64,000 nt of DNA, from NCBI GenBank assembly GCA_934047225.1, contig OW204004.1:10110401-10174400 (forward strand), written 5' to 3'. The notes beneath the pieces are model-generated. The model was given only the letters and a program-made list of their open reading frames with translations, ran no database searches and had not been told where the DNA came from. Position numbers and translations under genes: made by a program. The DNA comes from Ypsolopha sequella (taxonomy: Eukaryota; Arthropoda; Insecta; Lepidoptera; Ypsolophidae). Below, piece by piece: positions 1-10,410 of the stretch (within the stretch, counting starts at the first letter, position 1; each line of letters starts with the position of its first letter).

Positions 1-276
1 ATTTAAGTATTCTTCAGTTGCGTAGGGACATTTTTGTATTAAATATGTTTTTAGTTTGTTATTATAAGTTGTAAGTTTTGGTTCATTTTTTATATCATTT
101 GGTAGTTTGTTAAATAGTCTTATTGCCATATAATATGGGCTACGGTTAAGCATTTGAATTCTAGATTGCGGTAAATTTAATCTTTCCTTATGACGTGTAT
201 TGATATTGTGGGTATCTTTTATTATGGGTAAAGAGAAATGCTTGTGAAACACAGACGCACGAGTCAAAATACGACT
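1..276 (-). pseudogene. LINE reverse transcriptase C-terminal end, partial
   Basis: On the minus strand an open frame of 92 codons runs from an in-frame stop at 277-279 off the window edge at base 1. The product has the usual C-terminal pattern of insect non-LTR retrotransposon polymerases: an NTRHKERL block, then SPYYMAIRLFNKLPNDIK, then a lysine-rich KLKTYLIQKCPYATEEYL tail. There is no ATG, so this is a fragment of a larger ORF. The upstream in-frame stop suggests decay or a 5' truncation. The clade (Jockey-like or another LINE) cannot be settled from this piece. In a complete element the protein would carry out target-primed reverse transcription. Confidence 0.65.
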
Positions 277-279
277 TCA

Positions 280-831
280 AAAATTCACCAGAATAACTTC
301 CAGGTAGAACAGAAAAAAGTCCTTATTGAAAATTTATTACAAGAATATCATTTACAAATTGAAATTTTAATTGACGCAACTGAAATTCTGGATTGTGAGA
401 GATTCTTATTTTCGTCAATATTGACGTTTCGAAAACCGTATCGAGAAATAGCTTTCCTTAACGGTTTCTGGTATATTCATATTAAAATAAGCATGAATAT
501 CCTTTATTAAATGAAAAAAAATGTTTTTTATTCGACCTTCAGTGTCTTCATCACCACACATTTCAATACGAAAATTATATTTTTTGAACGCATCTTTTAG
601 TCTAACAGGGATTCCAACATTCAACCTAATAAATGATTACGTCACTTCCTGTTAATACAAAAATACTTGTAAAATCGGTTTAAGAGCACGAAAATATGTA
701 TTATTGAAATTACATACTTAAATCGATCTATTTATTCCAAAAAGCAGACGAAAGTTGCATATTGAAGTTAAAAAAACGACCGAATTGAAACTTGAGAAAA
801 TATCAAAGTAATGTTGGCCATTACTACTCGA
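280..831. other. AT-rich stretch, no feature recognised
   Basis: Short ORFs occur here, but none has recognisable motifs or codon bias. I see no repeat structure. Confidence 0.5.
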
Positions 832-1075
832 TTAATGAGCGTTTTTTTTAGGTTTTTCTCGTTGCTTTTTTTCCTAGTTCTTACCTTTCCTCTAGATGGC
901 GCTGTCCATGTCACTATAGATAAAATGTGTTTCGTAGCAATCAATGTCAAAGTAGTTTTTCGTTTGTTTGGAACCTGTGCAGATTTTGTCTTTGATTCTG
1001 TTGCTAAAAAACACGACAGTGCCATCTAGGAATCTTATTTAACACTAAATTTTACATAAGGAAAAACGCTCATTG
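832..1075. mobile_element. MITE, TIR aatgagcgttttt
   Basis: The ends are inverted copies (ttaatgagcg... at 832 and ...cgctcattga near 1075). Inside lies a second inverted pair, ctagatggcgctgtcc near 892 and gacagtgccatctagg near 1015. A second copy of the same family lies at 50183-52056, split by a gypsy-type element. There is no transposase. The open frames on both strands are by-products of the inverted repeat. Confidence 0.75.
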
Positions 1076-1395
1076 AAAGAAACATTTGAGATTAAAAAAA
1101 AACATGAAATATTCGAATAACTTCACTATTTTTCTTTTGCGTTCATCTCATTGTCTCTGAGTGTATAAAATTTGCAATTTTCAGAGGGGTTAGCCAGAGA
1201 CTTTTGAACTCCGTCTGCTACGATCCTGACACATCTCTTTCGTTTCTTCCTTGTTTATCACTCTTCTTCAGTTATCTTTGCTATCAATTTAGTCAGATTT
1301 TAAATTAACACACGTACCCTTTTATCGCTAAACAATAGTAAAACCATATCTATGGCTAGATCGCAGTCCAGATATTATGCTTTTTGTAAAATGCA
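1076..1395. other. Non-coding; short dispersed motif
   Basis: There is no gene. The motif 'tctgctacgatcctgaca' near 1214 recurs near 21583, so it belongs to a dispersed repeat whose limits I cannot define. Confidence 0.4.
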
Positions 1396-1567
1396 TTGCT
1401 TTGAAACATTTTGTACCACAGACATATAAGACTTTTTGATAAATATATATTTGTCTCTTTTTTATAAGATTTGTAATGTAGTTTTAGTTTAATTAAAGTT
1501 AATAATAAAAAGGTAAAAATGAGAATTTTACTCAAAATGGTATGTGGTACAAAATGTTTCAAAGCAA
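1396..1567. mobile_element. Palindromic MITE, 25-bp perfect arms
   Basis: Arms at 1396-1420 and 1543-1567 are perfect reverse complements (ttgctttgaaacattttgta and five more bases). The interior is AT-rich and non-coding. The words 'agacatataaga' just inside the left arm (near 1420) and just outside the right arm (near 1577) are similar. Confidence 0.65.
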
Positions 1568-1731
1568 ACTTTTAATAGACATATAAGACATAATACATAA
1601 TTTATTTCCTTAAAATGTCAGTTTTACATGTAATTAAAACCTAATATTATATGTTTAATATATTTCTGTGCTTAGTACTTTTAAAATGCATTGCAAGTTT
1701 TAATTTAAAATATGCTCAAATCAGACTAACT

Positions 1732-1889
1732 TTCTATCTCACGAAGTCAGTTTGTCTATGGTTGTGTGTAGTACGTGCACACGCACTTTTTCTAGTGTGC
1801 GTGACTTTGGGAGCGCTACACACACAAAACGCGCTTATCTGTACACGTCACTACTACAATGATATCCAAACGGATTTCGTGAGATAGAA
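1732..1889. mobile_element. Small MITE, 14-bp TIR ttctatctcacgaa
   Basis: The 14-bp ends at 1732-1745 and 1876-1889 are exact inverted repeats. The interior is GT-rich, with no transposase coding. Confidence 0.55.
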
Positions 1890-2835
1890 TATCTGTAATA
1901 AGCAGGGATCGAAATAGGGTGAGTTTTTAAGTACCAAATGACGTCAAATTCACAACGAAATTTTAATATGGATATGTCTTCTAAACCTGGATAAAAATGT
2001 GGAAATGAAATACCTAAAGAATTAAATAATATCGTGAACACAAAATATTTTTCACAGCAGCTTAATCGATTAACGGGACACCTGACGCTAGAACATCAAC
2101 AACACCAGGTTTTCAAGGGTTCATTGGAAGAAACTAGGTCTGTCCTCATATTGAAGAAAATATATTTGATTTATCGATCTTTTATCTAGGGATTCCACCT
2201 ATAAACAATGTTTTCAGATTTATTTATAATTTTGTCAAAAAAGAAATGTTTTCCACCCTCTTTTTTTTTGGTTTTCAAACGTTCGTTTCAAAAACGCTGT
2301 TAAGAGATAAACTTGTTTTTTTTTTTATAAAATAGGCCATAGAAATAAGAAGGGATGTTACCTAAATCCAATATTTTTTTCCCTTCAAAATATTTCAGTA
2401 TTAGCTAAAAACACACCAATTTGTTGTTTCGCTGCGTGACCACTATTACTACGCGTCCAAGAACAAGAGGCCAAAGAGCCATTATATAATCGCCTCTATG
2501 AAAAGCAAATAAGGTCTTTGCCATTAGACTTATTGTGCTGGACGGGTAATAAAAAAAGTTGCTATGGTATGGCATCCTCTTAACGTCTTTGTTACTTGGG
2601 ATCAGAGACAAAACCATAAATATACCTATACTACCTCTATACCAAGCCAAGTAACACGAAAAACAGAAACAAATAGTCAAAATATAGAAACACATCCTCA
2701 GTGTTATTAATAACAACTATAATCAAAAATATTAGAAAAAAAAATTGGTTACTGGGTGTTCTCATCAACCCCAAAACGGATTGCCGGTTTCCATGTTATG
2801 ATCGATCATATCCATGTTATGTTCTACGTATCTAC
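1890..2835. other. Non-coding stretch, nothing recognised
   Basis: AT-rich sequence with poly(T) runs and short ORFs of no recognisable family. A 103-codon minus-strand ORF (2405-2716) has low-complexity hydrophobic content and no motif, so I do not call it a gene. Confidence 0.5.
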
Positions 2836-3099
2836 TTAAGGTGGATGGTTCAAGACAATCTTCATACAAACTTGTGGGAACGAATAACGACGACAGAAGT
2901 ATTATTATTTAATTCTGTTACCTTTTTCCACACGTTCCATCAACTTTACACTCGCGAATAATCAGTTTTTTTACAAACAAACTTTTTTAGAATCTAATTT
3001 TGTTATTTAAAACTTTTGTAATCCGATATATGAATGTTTTAAATTGCAAAATTAGACTGTTAAAACATTTTGTTTTTAAGGAAAACTGAATATTCACGG

Positions 3100-3360
3100 C
3101 AGTGGCGTGCACAGAACTTTTTTCCGGAAAAGCAATCAGAAGGTCAAGTACGACGATAAAAAAAATATGAAAAAATTTAAATAACACTTTGAAAAAAAAA
3201 AGTTTGTATGAAAAAGTTCACTCTGGGAAAGGCAGTGCCTACCCTGCCGTCATACAAACTTTTTTTTTCAAAGTGTTATTAAAAAAAATTCATATTTTTT
3301 TTATTATCGTACTTGACCTTCTGATTGCTTTTCCGGAAAAAAGTTCTGTGCACGCCACTG
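3100..3360. mobile_element. hAT-type MITE, TIR CAGTGGCGTGCA
   Basis: Ends are CAGTGGCGTGCACAGAACTT and its reverse complement, flanked by an exact 8-bp duplication, attcacgg, at 3092-3099 and 3361-3368. An 8-bp duplication with CAGTG ends is the hAT-superfamily pattern. The element is nearly a full palindrome and has no transposase. A sister copy is at 32655-32888. Confidence 0.85.
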
Positions 3361-3411
3361 ATTCACGGGTGTAAAGCTGATGGAACGTGTAGAAAAAGGT
3401 AACAGAATTAA

Positions 3412-3560
3412 ATTAAATCAAATCAAATCAAATCAAAGGATTTATTTGTGAAACAAAGGTAAGAAAAAGGTTTTACAAAAGTAGTGCGCTATGCTCCGCC
3501 GTAAAGGCATACAAATATTTAAAAAGACTTAAAATTACAATTTAAATTTAAATTAAATAA
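3412..3560. repeat. (AAATC)n run and retroposon 3'-end fragment
   Basis: An AAATC microsatellite is followed by ggatttatttgtgaaacaaa and AT-rich sequence. It looks like the tail of a minus-oriented retroposon that interrupts the right arm of the surrounding fold-back element. Confidence 0.45.
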
Positions 3561-3700
3561 TAATACGAGTACTACTTCTGTCGTCGTTATTGGTTCTCAC
3601 AAGTTTCTTATAAAAACTACCTTGGACCATCCTCCTTAAAAACTATTCCGATCCCTGGTAATATTCGTAAGAAAGAATATCTGTAATAAGTTATTACAGA

Positions 3701-4020
3701 ATGCTCTAAATATTATTAGAGTGCATTAAAAACTAGAAAAGATCAATGAGAAACGAACCCAAAGACGAGAATTTGAAAAAATTCCCCGGGCCAGGATTCG
3801 AAGCGCGCTACCAATTGCGCCACCGAGGTTCCTACCCAGACCGGTAAATTCTTCCATCATACTTGTCCACTGTTATTTTTGCTTCTGCCTGATATACTAG
3901 CTTGTACTGTCTTTTCTTGTCTTTGGGTTTGTTTCTGATTGATCTTTTCCAGTTTGTAATGCACTCTAATAATATTTGGAGTATTCATAGCGATGGATTT
4001 CGCAAAAATAAACATAATAT
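3701..4020. mobile_element. Palindromic tRNA-like element, copy 1
   Basis: Left and right ends are inverted (aaatattattagagtgcatt against aatgcactctaataatattt). The left half holds, on the minus strand, a tRNA-like head: A-box-like ggcgcaattggtagcgcg (near 3812-3829) joined directly to the tail of a B box (cgaatcctggcccgggg), the anticodon part being deleted. The right end continues with agcgatggatttcgcaaa and a taaacataat tail. The middle segment near 3858 (ttccatcatacttgtccact) is the empty site of the BEL-family insertion at 61604. Likely origin: a tRNA-derived SINE arranged head to head. Confidence 0.65.
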
Positions 4021-5116
4021 TGCAGAATAACTATTATTAATTGTATTACAAGTATAAACAAACAACCCAAATAAACAAACCGATCATAATTTTAAAAGGC
4101 AGTGGCAACCAATTACAGGGAGCTTTTCCGTTTTTTCCCTTTATCATTAGTACAAATTCTAGGGATTCCTTCTGCTATAAAGATTACAAACAAAGGGCGG
4201 CGATCGACTTCTCGGTCCAGTTAATTCAACCGTTTTTGAACAAAAGCCTCCGAACTTTTAATTGGAACCTTAAATCTCGGATATTCTCAAATGAGAATCC
4301 TTTTGTTTTCTAACGGACACTAATTTGTTGCTCCGTTTCCACCTGGTGTCTTTAGGGTTATTCTTCTCTTATTACAGCGCTTAGTACCGTCAAATGGATT
4401 CTTTCTGAAGCCTACTTCTCGTTTAATCTTATACAAAAAAAATCCATGAATTATAAACTCTCACATTGAACATCTCCGTGTCGCCAAAACTTCAATTTAA
4501 ACACAAAAACATTTTAGTCTTTATGTTTTTGCGGGTAGAAGGAAAATACTTGTGTCGTCACCTGCATCTCATCACTGCGCATCTCCATACTTGCCAGTTT
4601 CCCGTAGACCACGAGACATGCAACTGCATCGAAACATAGTCGGGCGTCTATATAGGTATACAGACGTTTATAATGTATTGGAACACTGTGACACATATAC
4701 ACTAGTAGTTCAGGCTCAGGTTCGAAATTAAAAATTCTTTTCTTGTCTCATTTATTCGCCTACTAAATTTTATGACGTCCCGATCAATGATACTCGAATT
4801 ATCGTCGGACAAACATTCATACATACATGCAAACGTCGGATTGGTCAAGTAGACTCGGAGAACTTTGATGGTCGGCGCAGAAAAAGTCGCAGGCAAATGC
4901 TTGTCTAGAACAAGAATCAAACAATCCAATGGAATCCCTAACGCATTTCTTGTTTGATCGGCTTAGAAAATACACCAAATAAATTGTGTTTACTTACGAC
5001 GTCCGATACGCACGGGAGTGGAAAACCGCGCCGTTTGAAATCGAACCGCTCAAATATCACTGAGACCTAACAGATGAACTGCCATATTGAAATCAATATC
5101 CACTGGCCTTTTGTAG
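4021..5116. other. Non-coding stretch, nothing recognised
   Basis: Moderately AT-rich. Short ORFs lack motifs. I see no inverted or direct repeats of note. Confidence 0.45.
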
Positions 5117-5231
5117 ACGGGCAACCCACTTTTGCACACGGGCAACCCACTTTTGCTCACGAGCAACCCACTTTTGCACACGGGAAACACACTTTTGCTC
5201 ACCGGGAACCCACTTTGCACACGGGTAACCC
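5117..5231. repeat. 21-bp minisatellite, about 5.5 copies
   Basis: The unit acgggcaacccacttttgcac repeats with substitutions (gctc/gcac alternate at the unit end). Confidence 0.85.
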
Positions 5232-5235
5232 ATTT

Positions 5236-5400
5236 TTTTTTCTACGTTGAAGCTGTAATAAACTTAAACATCCTGGATCACAAAATCTGCCAAAATCGCC
5301 GCACATAAAATTATTGTGCACCACGTGGATTGAACCCGTGACCTTTGGATTAGCAAGCCATCTACCACTCGGTCACAGAGGCGGTGAGCACAAGATACGT
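5236..5400 (-). mobile_element. tRNA-derived SINE, Ser(GCT)-like head
   Basis: On the minus strand the head has an A-box-like tgaccgagtggtagatgg, an anticodon-loop region cttgctaatcc resembling tRNA-Ser(GCT), and a B box gggttcaatcc, but no long variable arm. The body runs leftward and ends in an A run (plus-strand poly T near 5235), as expected for a SINE. It directly abuts the 21-bp minisatellite. The structure is not that of a functional tRNA gene. Confidence 0.65.
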
Positions 5401-5460
5401 GCTTATAGCGCAAAAAGCATAAATTTACTTTGTTTTTCTAGTTTAGAAGTAATATACGTG

Positions 5461-5538
5461 TCACGTCATTTCTAGCCAATCACGTTACCTTTAAAAGCAA
5501 TAGCGATGTATGTTGAAGTTAGACAATAAAGCCCCTGG
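5461..5538. mobile_element. Half of a palindromic MITE (ccaatcacg family)
   Basis: It matches the right half of the elements at 26303-26450 and 53331-53452: tctagccaatcacgttacct, then caatagcgat, then agacaataaagcccctgg. The left half is absent. Confidence 0.6.
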
Positions 5539-6773
5539 TTTAAACTCGATTCACGCTGTAGTAAAGTTATTCGATATGTTCCAGGGAACTCACACCTAGC
5601 TCTCTGTTCTAACCCCAACTATACAAAACGCTACAATTAGTGAAGCCGTGCGCAGTGAGCTTAGCAACCGAGGCTTACAAGGATTTCCTGAGAGTTTACA
5701 TTCGCTTTGGAAGACAATTTAGATACTGTGACCATGCTTACACTCCAATAAAACCAGATACCATACAGTGAAAAATTTCTAAAATTATATTGTTTTACTA
5801 TCCATTATTGAACTGGCTGTACTTCATAAATAAAAGTTGTATTTATGTCCAACATAAATATAGATAGAGGTGTTACCAAATATGAAATGTGAAATGCAAG
5901 TCACAGTCCACACTTGGTACACCCGCTTTTCACCGACGATTATTACGTCTCTAACGTGATAGATGGTGATCCCTATCGCCGTACTTCAGACACAAATGGA
6001 CCAACAGCTTAACGTGCCTTCCGAAGCACGCTGATGGATCGCAAATGAATGTCCTTCATGTGAAGGGATTGTCACTACAACCCATTGACGTCAATGAACT
6101 AAAATTTTATAGAAATCTATCTCAGTACATCCCTTCCCAGGATTATGGCCCCACGACTCGGAGGTTGTGTGTGATTTTGAGTATACTACACGTACTTAGG
6201 TCACTACGATAATCGCAATATGATAGGCTAGTGGTAATCACGCCATTCCGATTCTAGCCAACCATAGACTTGAGTCGGACCGATAAGAATGGACCTAGTC
6301 GAAGTATTTATGTAATTGTATTTAAGACAAAAATGTAAAAAGCACTATGCGTGGTATGTGTCAATCGTTTATAAGGTTATTTCGTTTTTAGAGTTTTTGG
6401 TTTTAAATTTATGAATACGAGTATTTCGAATACTTACGCATAAAAACTGATGCCATGATTCTTGTAGTGTTAAGACGAGTAGCTTATGTACCATTTCACG
6501 GTGCAACCCGGCATTTCGTTCCTCCTTCTTTAATAATTTTGTTGTGCTCACTAGTGCTGATGGCGCACCGCACAGCGCAAGACTGATAAACGCAATACAT
6601 ACACATAAATATAAGCTCTGCCCGCCTGGGCACATAAATGATGGCGTCAAGTTTTAAGCGAGTTTACGCTTCCATAAAATTTTAGTTCGTTGATTGACGT
6701 ACGTCATTGCCGCATCCTCTGAGTTGGCAGGCGAGCGCACTACCTCTCGGCCACAAACTATGTACTCAAATAT
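5539..6773. other. Non-coding stretch, possible LINE relic
   Basis: There is no clear gene. It lies just upstream of a LINE 3' fragment (6774-7137) and may hold eroded sequence of that element, but I cannot identify domains. Confidence 0.35.
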
Positions 6774-7137
6774 TTGCAAATTTTTGAGTTCCATCAGGAA
6801 CAAGAGGGAGGGGATTACTTTAATAAATACCCAGCTCAAGCGCCTCAGCCATATCTGAGCCCTGACTGGGGAAAACCCGCAGAACATCTCCCACCAGGCT
6901 ACGATCAGGAATGGCTAGTATGGAAATCCTTGAATCGTCTTAGATCTCGTGTCGGCCGGTCTAAGGATAACCTTAAACACTGGAGAATTTCCGCCGAAAA
7001 TGTTAGCACGAACTGTCTATGTGGTGTTCCACAAACGACAGACTATCTCATGTCGTGCCCACTGTGTCCGGCTTCCTGCACTCACTTAGACCTGATGCAG
7101 GCTAATGACAAAGCTATTACAATAGCAACTTACTAGA
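6774..7137 (+). pseudogene. LINE ORF2 C-terminal fragment
   Basis: An open frame ending at 7137 encodes the C-terminal domain typical of insect Jockey/CR1-like LINEs: a WKSLNRLRSRVGRSKDNLK segment, then the zinc-knuckle-like block CLCGVPQTTDYLMSCPLC (Cys residues spaced as in 'C.CG..QT..H....CPL', with Tyr-Leu where His is usual), then an LDLM...TIATY end. About the first 30 residues have no similarity I recognise. The polymerase core is missing, so this is a truncated copy. Start codons within it have no meaning. Confidence 0.7.
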
Positions 7138-7529
7138 AAGATTCAATTTAATTTAGTTTCCACACGAAGAAGAAGAAAAACGCACTTCAAAATTGTTGTC
7201 GGTTTATTTTGTAATCTGGATACCAAAATCTAGGACAAAAAACCCAAAGTATATTTTATCTTTAAAATCATAATACCGTTAAAGTGAAATAGTCAAAATA
7301 ACAAAGTAAATATTCGATTTCCTAGTAATTAAGTTTATTCGAGTAATAACGTCGGGCCGGACAAGAGGCAAAAGAAATTAAATTAGTGAAGACCGTGACA
7401 AAAAGGCAATTACATTGAGTGTGTTAAGACCGGCTATGTATTTAGTGTTACACTGGAGACTTCAGGGTTCGTTCCAAATTTGAAAAATAATGAACAAATA
7501 CGAATTCATCTGGTTCGCTCAAAATAGTT

Positions 7530-7572
7530 TGGATAAATGCGAGTCGGACTCGCGCACAAAGGTTTCCGGAAC
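7530..7572. repeat. Fragment of the 'gcgcgagtc ... ggaacc' dispersed repeat
   Basis: The words gcgagtcggactcgcgcaca and ggtttccggaaccc match, inverted, the right end of the repeat at 28978-29221. Confidence 0.5.
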
Positions 7573-7690
7573 CCTAAACAAATTGTAAATTACAACTATA
7601 AAGATGTCATAAATAAACATTAAATAAACAAAAATATTAAGGCGACACAAACCATTTGCGGCTCCCGCTGAGTACCGAAACCTAAAATCT

Positions 7691-7906
7691 TAAGAGCAGT
7701 AGTTTCCGCAAAGTTTCCATTTTTTTCTGAAAATTAGAATGTCAAAATTCCTTAAATTCAAAATTTTTTAAATTATAATCCACAGAAACCAATGGAAACT
7801 TTGCTATTGGTTTTGTTGAATAACTGTTGTTTGAATGTAAGTGTCCTGTTTCGTTTAATTAGAAAAAGGTGGGTTTTTCACAATCCGCCTGCGAAACCGC
7901 TCTTAA
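7691..7906. mobile_element. MITE with ends tttcgcaggcggattgtg
   Basis: The right end reads aaaaaggtgggtttttcaca, then atccgcctgcgaaaccgctct. The left end (taagagcagtagtttccgc) is a decayed inverted copy. The same family occurs at 29454 (left part) and 30036-30685. Confidence 0.6.
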
Positions 7907-9082
7907 AGCTACGCTCGTGTTCGCACCTATTTTTGACTTTTGTTGGAAGGTTTTCGATTTCATACTTTACGATCTGCCCAATTCTACAATCTTCCCCCGA
8001 CATCACATCACAAAGCTATAAAGTGGATAAAGATTATTTCTAAAGAAACTTGTGGATATGGAACGCCTATTTTGTATGTAGAATAATGATATGATTTCAT
8101 AATTACAGTATCTGTGAGAGCCGGGAACTCTTTTGTCTGTCCTCAGGGTCAAATTTTTTTTTATTAAGAATTTTGTGTGTTTTGGAACGCATCGTTGGTA
8201 AATTGCGGATTCAAGTCACATGTATTGAGAGAGGCGCAATTTACGGACTAATCATGAGGATTTACTTGGAGTTTTCTTTGCAGCTTACTTATTTTATTGT
8301 ATGTAGAAGTTACATCAATATTACATCAATAACTTAACGTGCATTCGCTTTCTTAAGGTGCAGTTTTAACCGCTATAAACATTACTTTGTTATGGTTATT
8401 TAAGAACATGTTTGGCTTCATACGTTTTGCGATTTTTTCTTAGGACTTATTTTTCATCAAAACTATGGTCTACCACAAATTTCAAAATGGAATTCAATGT
8501 TTTTAAAAATATTAAAGATATGTACTGTGATATGCACTCAGTCTACTCGGGATATCGTAGGGATTTCGTTGATTAATAATTCGTTATTTTTCCAGCCATG
8601 CTACAAAATTGGTTTTGACAGACTTTTTAATTTCTGAAACTAAACATGAAGAATAAATGGTACGGCCGTTCCGCATTTTTTTGCGAGACTCGGCGGGGGC
8701 ACTGCCGTGCCCCCAGATACCTAAAGACTTAATCTAAACCTAATGATGAACTAAAAAAAAAACGCGGACTATGTCAAATATGTACTTGTTTTTAATCCGG
8801 AAAGTGTTATCGAACCTTTTTTTTGGCGAATTGAGGTTCTAATTATTTTAAGATATCTTTTTTTTTTTATCGGCGATGCTGGCCATTATGATTTGTGGTA
8901 GTATTCTAAACACAAATTCAAAATTATCACTCTCTTCGTTTGGTATTCTTTCAAAACACATAATATTTTTCCCAATTTAATAATATTTTTATCAGTTTAA
9001 ACTTAAAAACCTGCCTTTTTACTGCCGTCGGCAACAATTCTAAATTAATATACTTCCATTCTAGGTGGTCAGTTTTTCCATT
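7907..9082. other. AT-rich stretch, no gene
   Basis: Long T and A runs and no coding signature. One GC-rich hairpin, gggggcactgccgtgccccc near 8695, stands out from the AT background. I cannot assign it. Confidence 0.45.
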
Positions 9083-9088
9083 ATTATG

Positions 9089-9357
9089 TGTTAAGGGTCA
9101 AATAACAAGGGCCGCAGTATTTTAACATACAAAAACGATATTTATTGGCAAATGTAGGCACACACAAGGAAACATAAAGAAAATTCTAAAATATTACAAA
9201 TTGCGTGCGATGCCTGTCGCGGATGACCAAAGACAAGACATGTCACAAGAAAACCTATATCATAGACAATATATGTTTTTCAACTTAATTATCTATACAA
9301 AATAATAACACTAAATGGTTGTCTGTTTGTGCAAAATCAACGAGCGCGTCGTTAACA
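9089..9357 (-). repeat. BEL1 3' LTR
   Basis: 269 bp, TGTTAAGGGT...GTTAACA as read on the plus strand. By eye it matches the partner at 20297-20565 base for base. The pol stop codon (TAA) falls inside its first bases in element orientation. Confidence 0.92.
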
Positions 9358-10410
9358 ATCTCCCCCCAGTGCTGGCTCACAGCACTCAGCAGCTACAGGA
9401 ATACGAACGACGCGTGCAGCAGAACGTCTCAACGTCCCAGACTTAGTCTTCACTTCTATTGCTCTAACTCGACCGTCCTTACCTGGGTATACGCTCTCGA
9501 CTTTACCTCTCGGCCACACATTACGAGGTGCGTTAGGATCAGCAATTAAAACCAAGTCACCCACCTGCAGTGACCTTTGTTCCTGAGTCCATTTCTTCCT
9601 CGGCAACATATCTGGAAGAACTTCTCTTACCCATCGATTCCAGAACATGTCAGTCAATCTTTGCGCTTTACGCCATTGTTTTCGCAAGTAAAGATCCGAA
9701 TCATCAAACACTCCCTGTACTGGTAAATTTGATGACGAACCTAAAAGAAAATGATTAGGTGTAAGAGACTCATTTGTACCCGGCTCCACTGAGACATGTG
9801 TCAGAGGGCGAGAATTTACAATATTTTCCACCTCTGTCATTAGAGTAATCAACATATCGTCCTTAGGTGCGCGTTCCTTCAGGATAACCTTTAATGAGGT
9901 CTTAACACTGCGAACCATTCGTTCAGTGGCCTCTGCCATGTGTGGAGTTAAAGGGGGAATGAACGTCCATTTGGCAGCGTTATTAGCAGCTTCTGTTTTC
10001 AGCCTTTCGTCGTCTAACTCCAGTACAGACTTCTTTAACTCCTTCTCGGCGCCCCTCAAGTTTGTACCATTATCTGAGTACAAGTGTCGCGGCCAGCCAC
10101 GTCGCGCCGCCATACGGCGAAGTGCCATTATAAGCGAGTCTGTAGTAAGTGAGTGAACGATTTCTATGTGAACCGCACGAACTGTAAGGCACGTAAATAA
10201 GACGCCATACCTTTTTACCTTCTGTCGCCCTTGAGATACCTCCATGGGCCCAAATAGGTCCACTCCACAAAAGCTGAAGGCTCGCTGGTGATGCGCCATT
10301 CGAGCTGCAGGTAAGTCTCCCATTCTAGGAACTTCCGGTTTAGATTTCCTTATCCTGCAATACATACATCGAGATACGATGTTCTTTACCGTTGGCCGTA
10401 TTCTTATTAA
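9352..10410 (-). pseudogene. BEL1 integrase
   Basis: This part of pol encodes the DDE integrase core and C-terminal DNA-binding region. Visible landmarks: MYC of the HHCC zinc module near the start, first Asp in FCGVDLFGP, second Asp in SDNGTN, and the catalytic Glu in ATERMVRSVK after PPLTPHM. The C-terminal domain holds QVGDLVLIAD, NVWPRGKV and VYPGKDGRVRAIEVKT. The Gly-Gly-Ala-Trp context usual before the Glu reads EAT here. Two stop codons, TAG and TGA at 10411-10416, cut it from the upstream frame, so it is not made as part of pol. The last codons run through the polypurine tract into the LTR, where the stop lies. Confidence 0.9.

Larger units (their letters stand above)
2836..3640. mobile_element. 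Large fold-back element, copy 1
   Basis: The outer arms are inverted: ttaaggtggatggttcaaga, then a segment with aacgacgacagaagta near 2884, pairs with acttctgtcgtcgttattgg near 3572 and accatcctccttaaa near 3626. An inner arm near 2919 (ctgttacctttttccacacg) pairs with cgtgtagaaaaaggtaacag near 3388. A hAT-type MITE (3100-3360) sits in the loop, and a retroposon tail interrupts the right arm. A second copy spans about 57430-58500. Confidence 0.6.

Noticed and set aside
2405..2716. 103-codon minus-strand hydrophobic ORF
   Set aside because: AT-driven hydrophobic composition, no motif, no neighbouring gene structure.
5309..5390. A functional tRNA-Ser gene
   Set aside because: A and B boxes and a GCT-like loop are present, but there is no long variable arm or paired acceptor stem, and a SINE body follows.
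8690..8725. GC-rich hairpin near gggggcactgccgtgccccc as a terminator or RNA gene
   Set aside because: It is isolated, has no promoter or other copies in the window, and a eukaryotic context makes a bacterial-type terminator meaningless.
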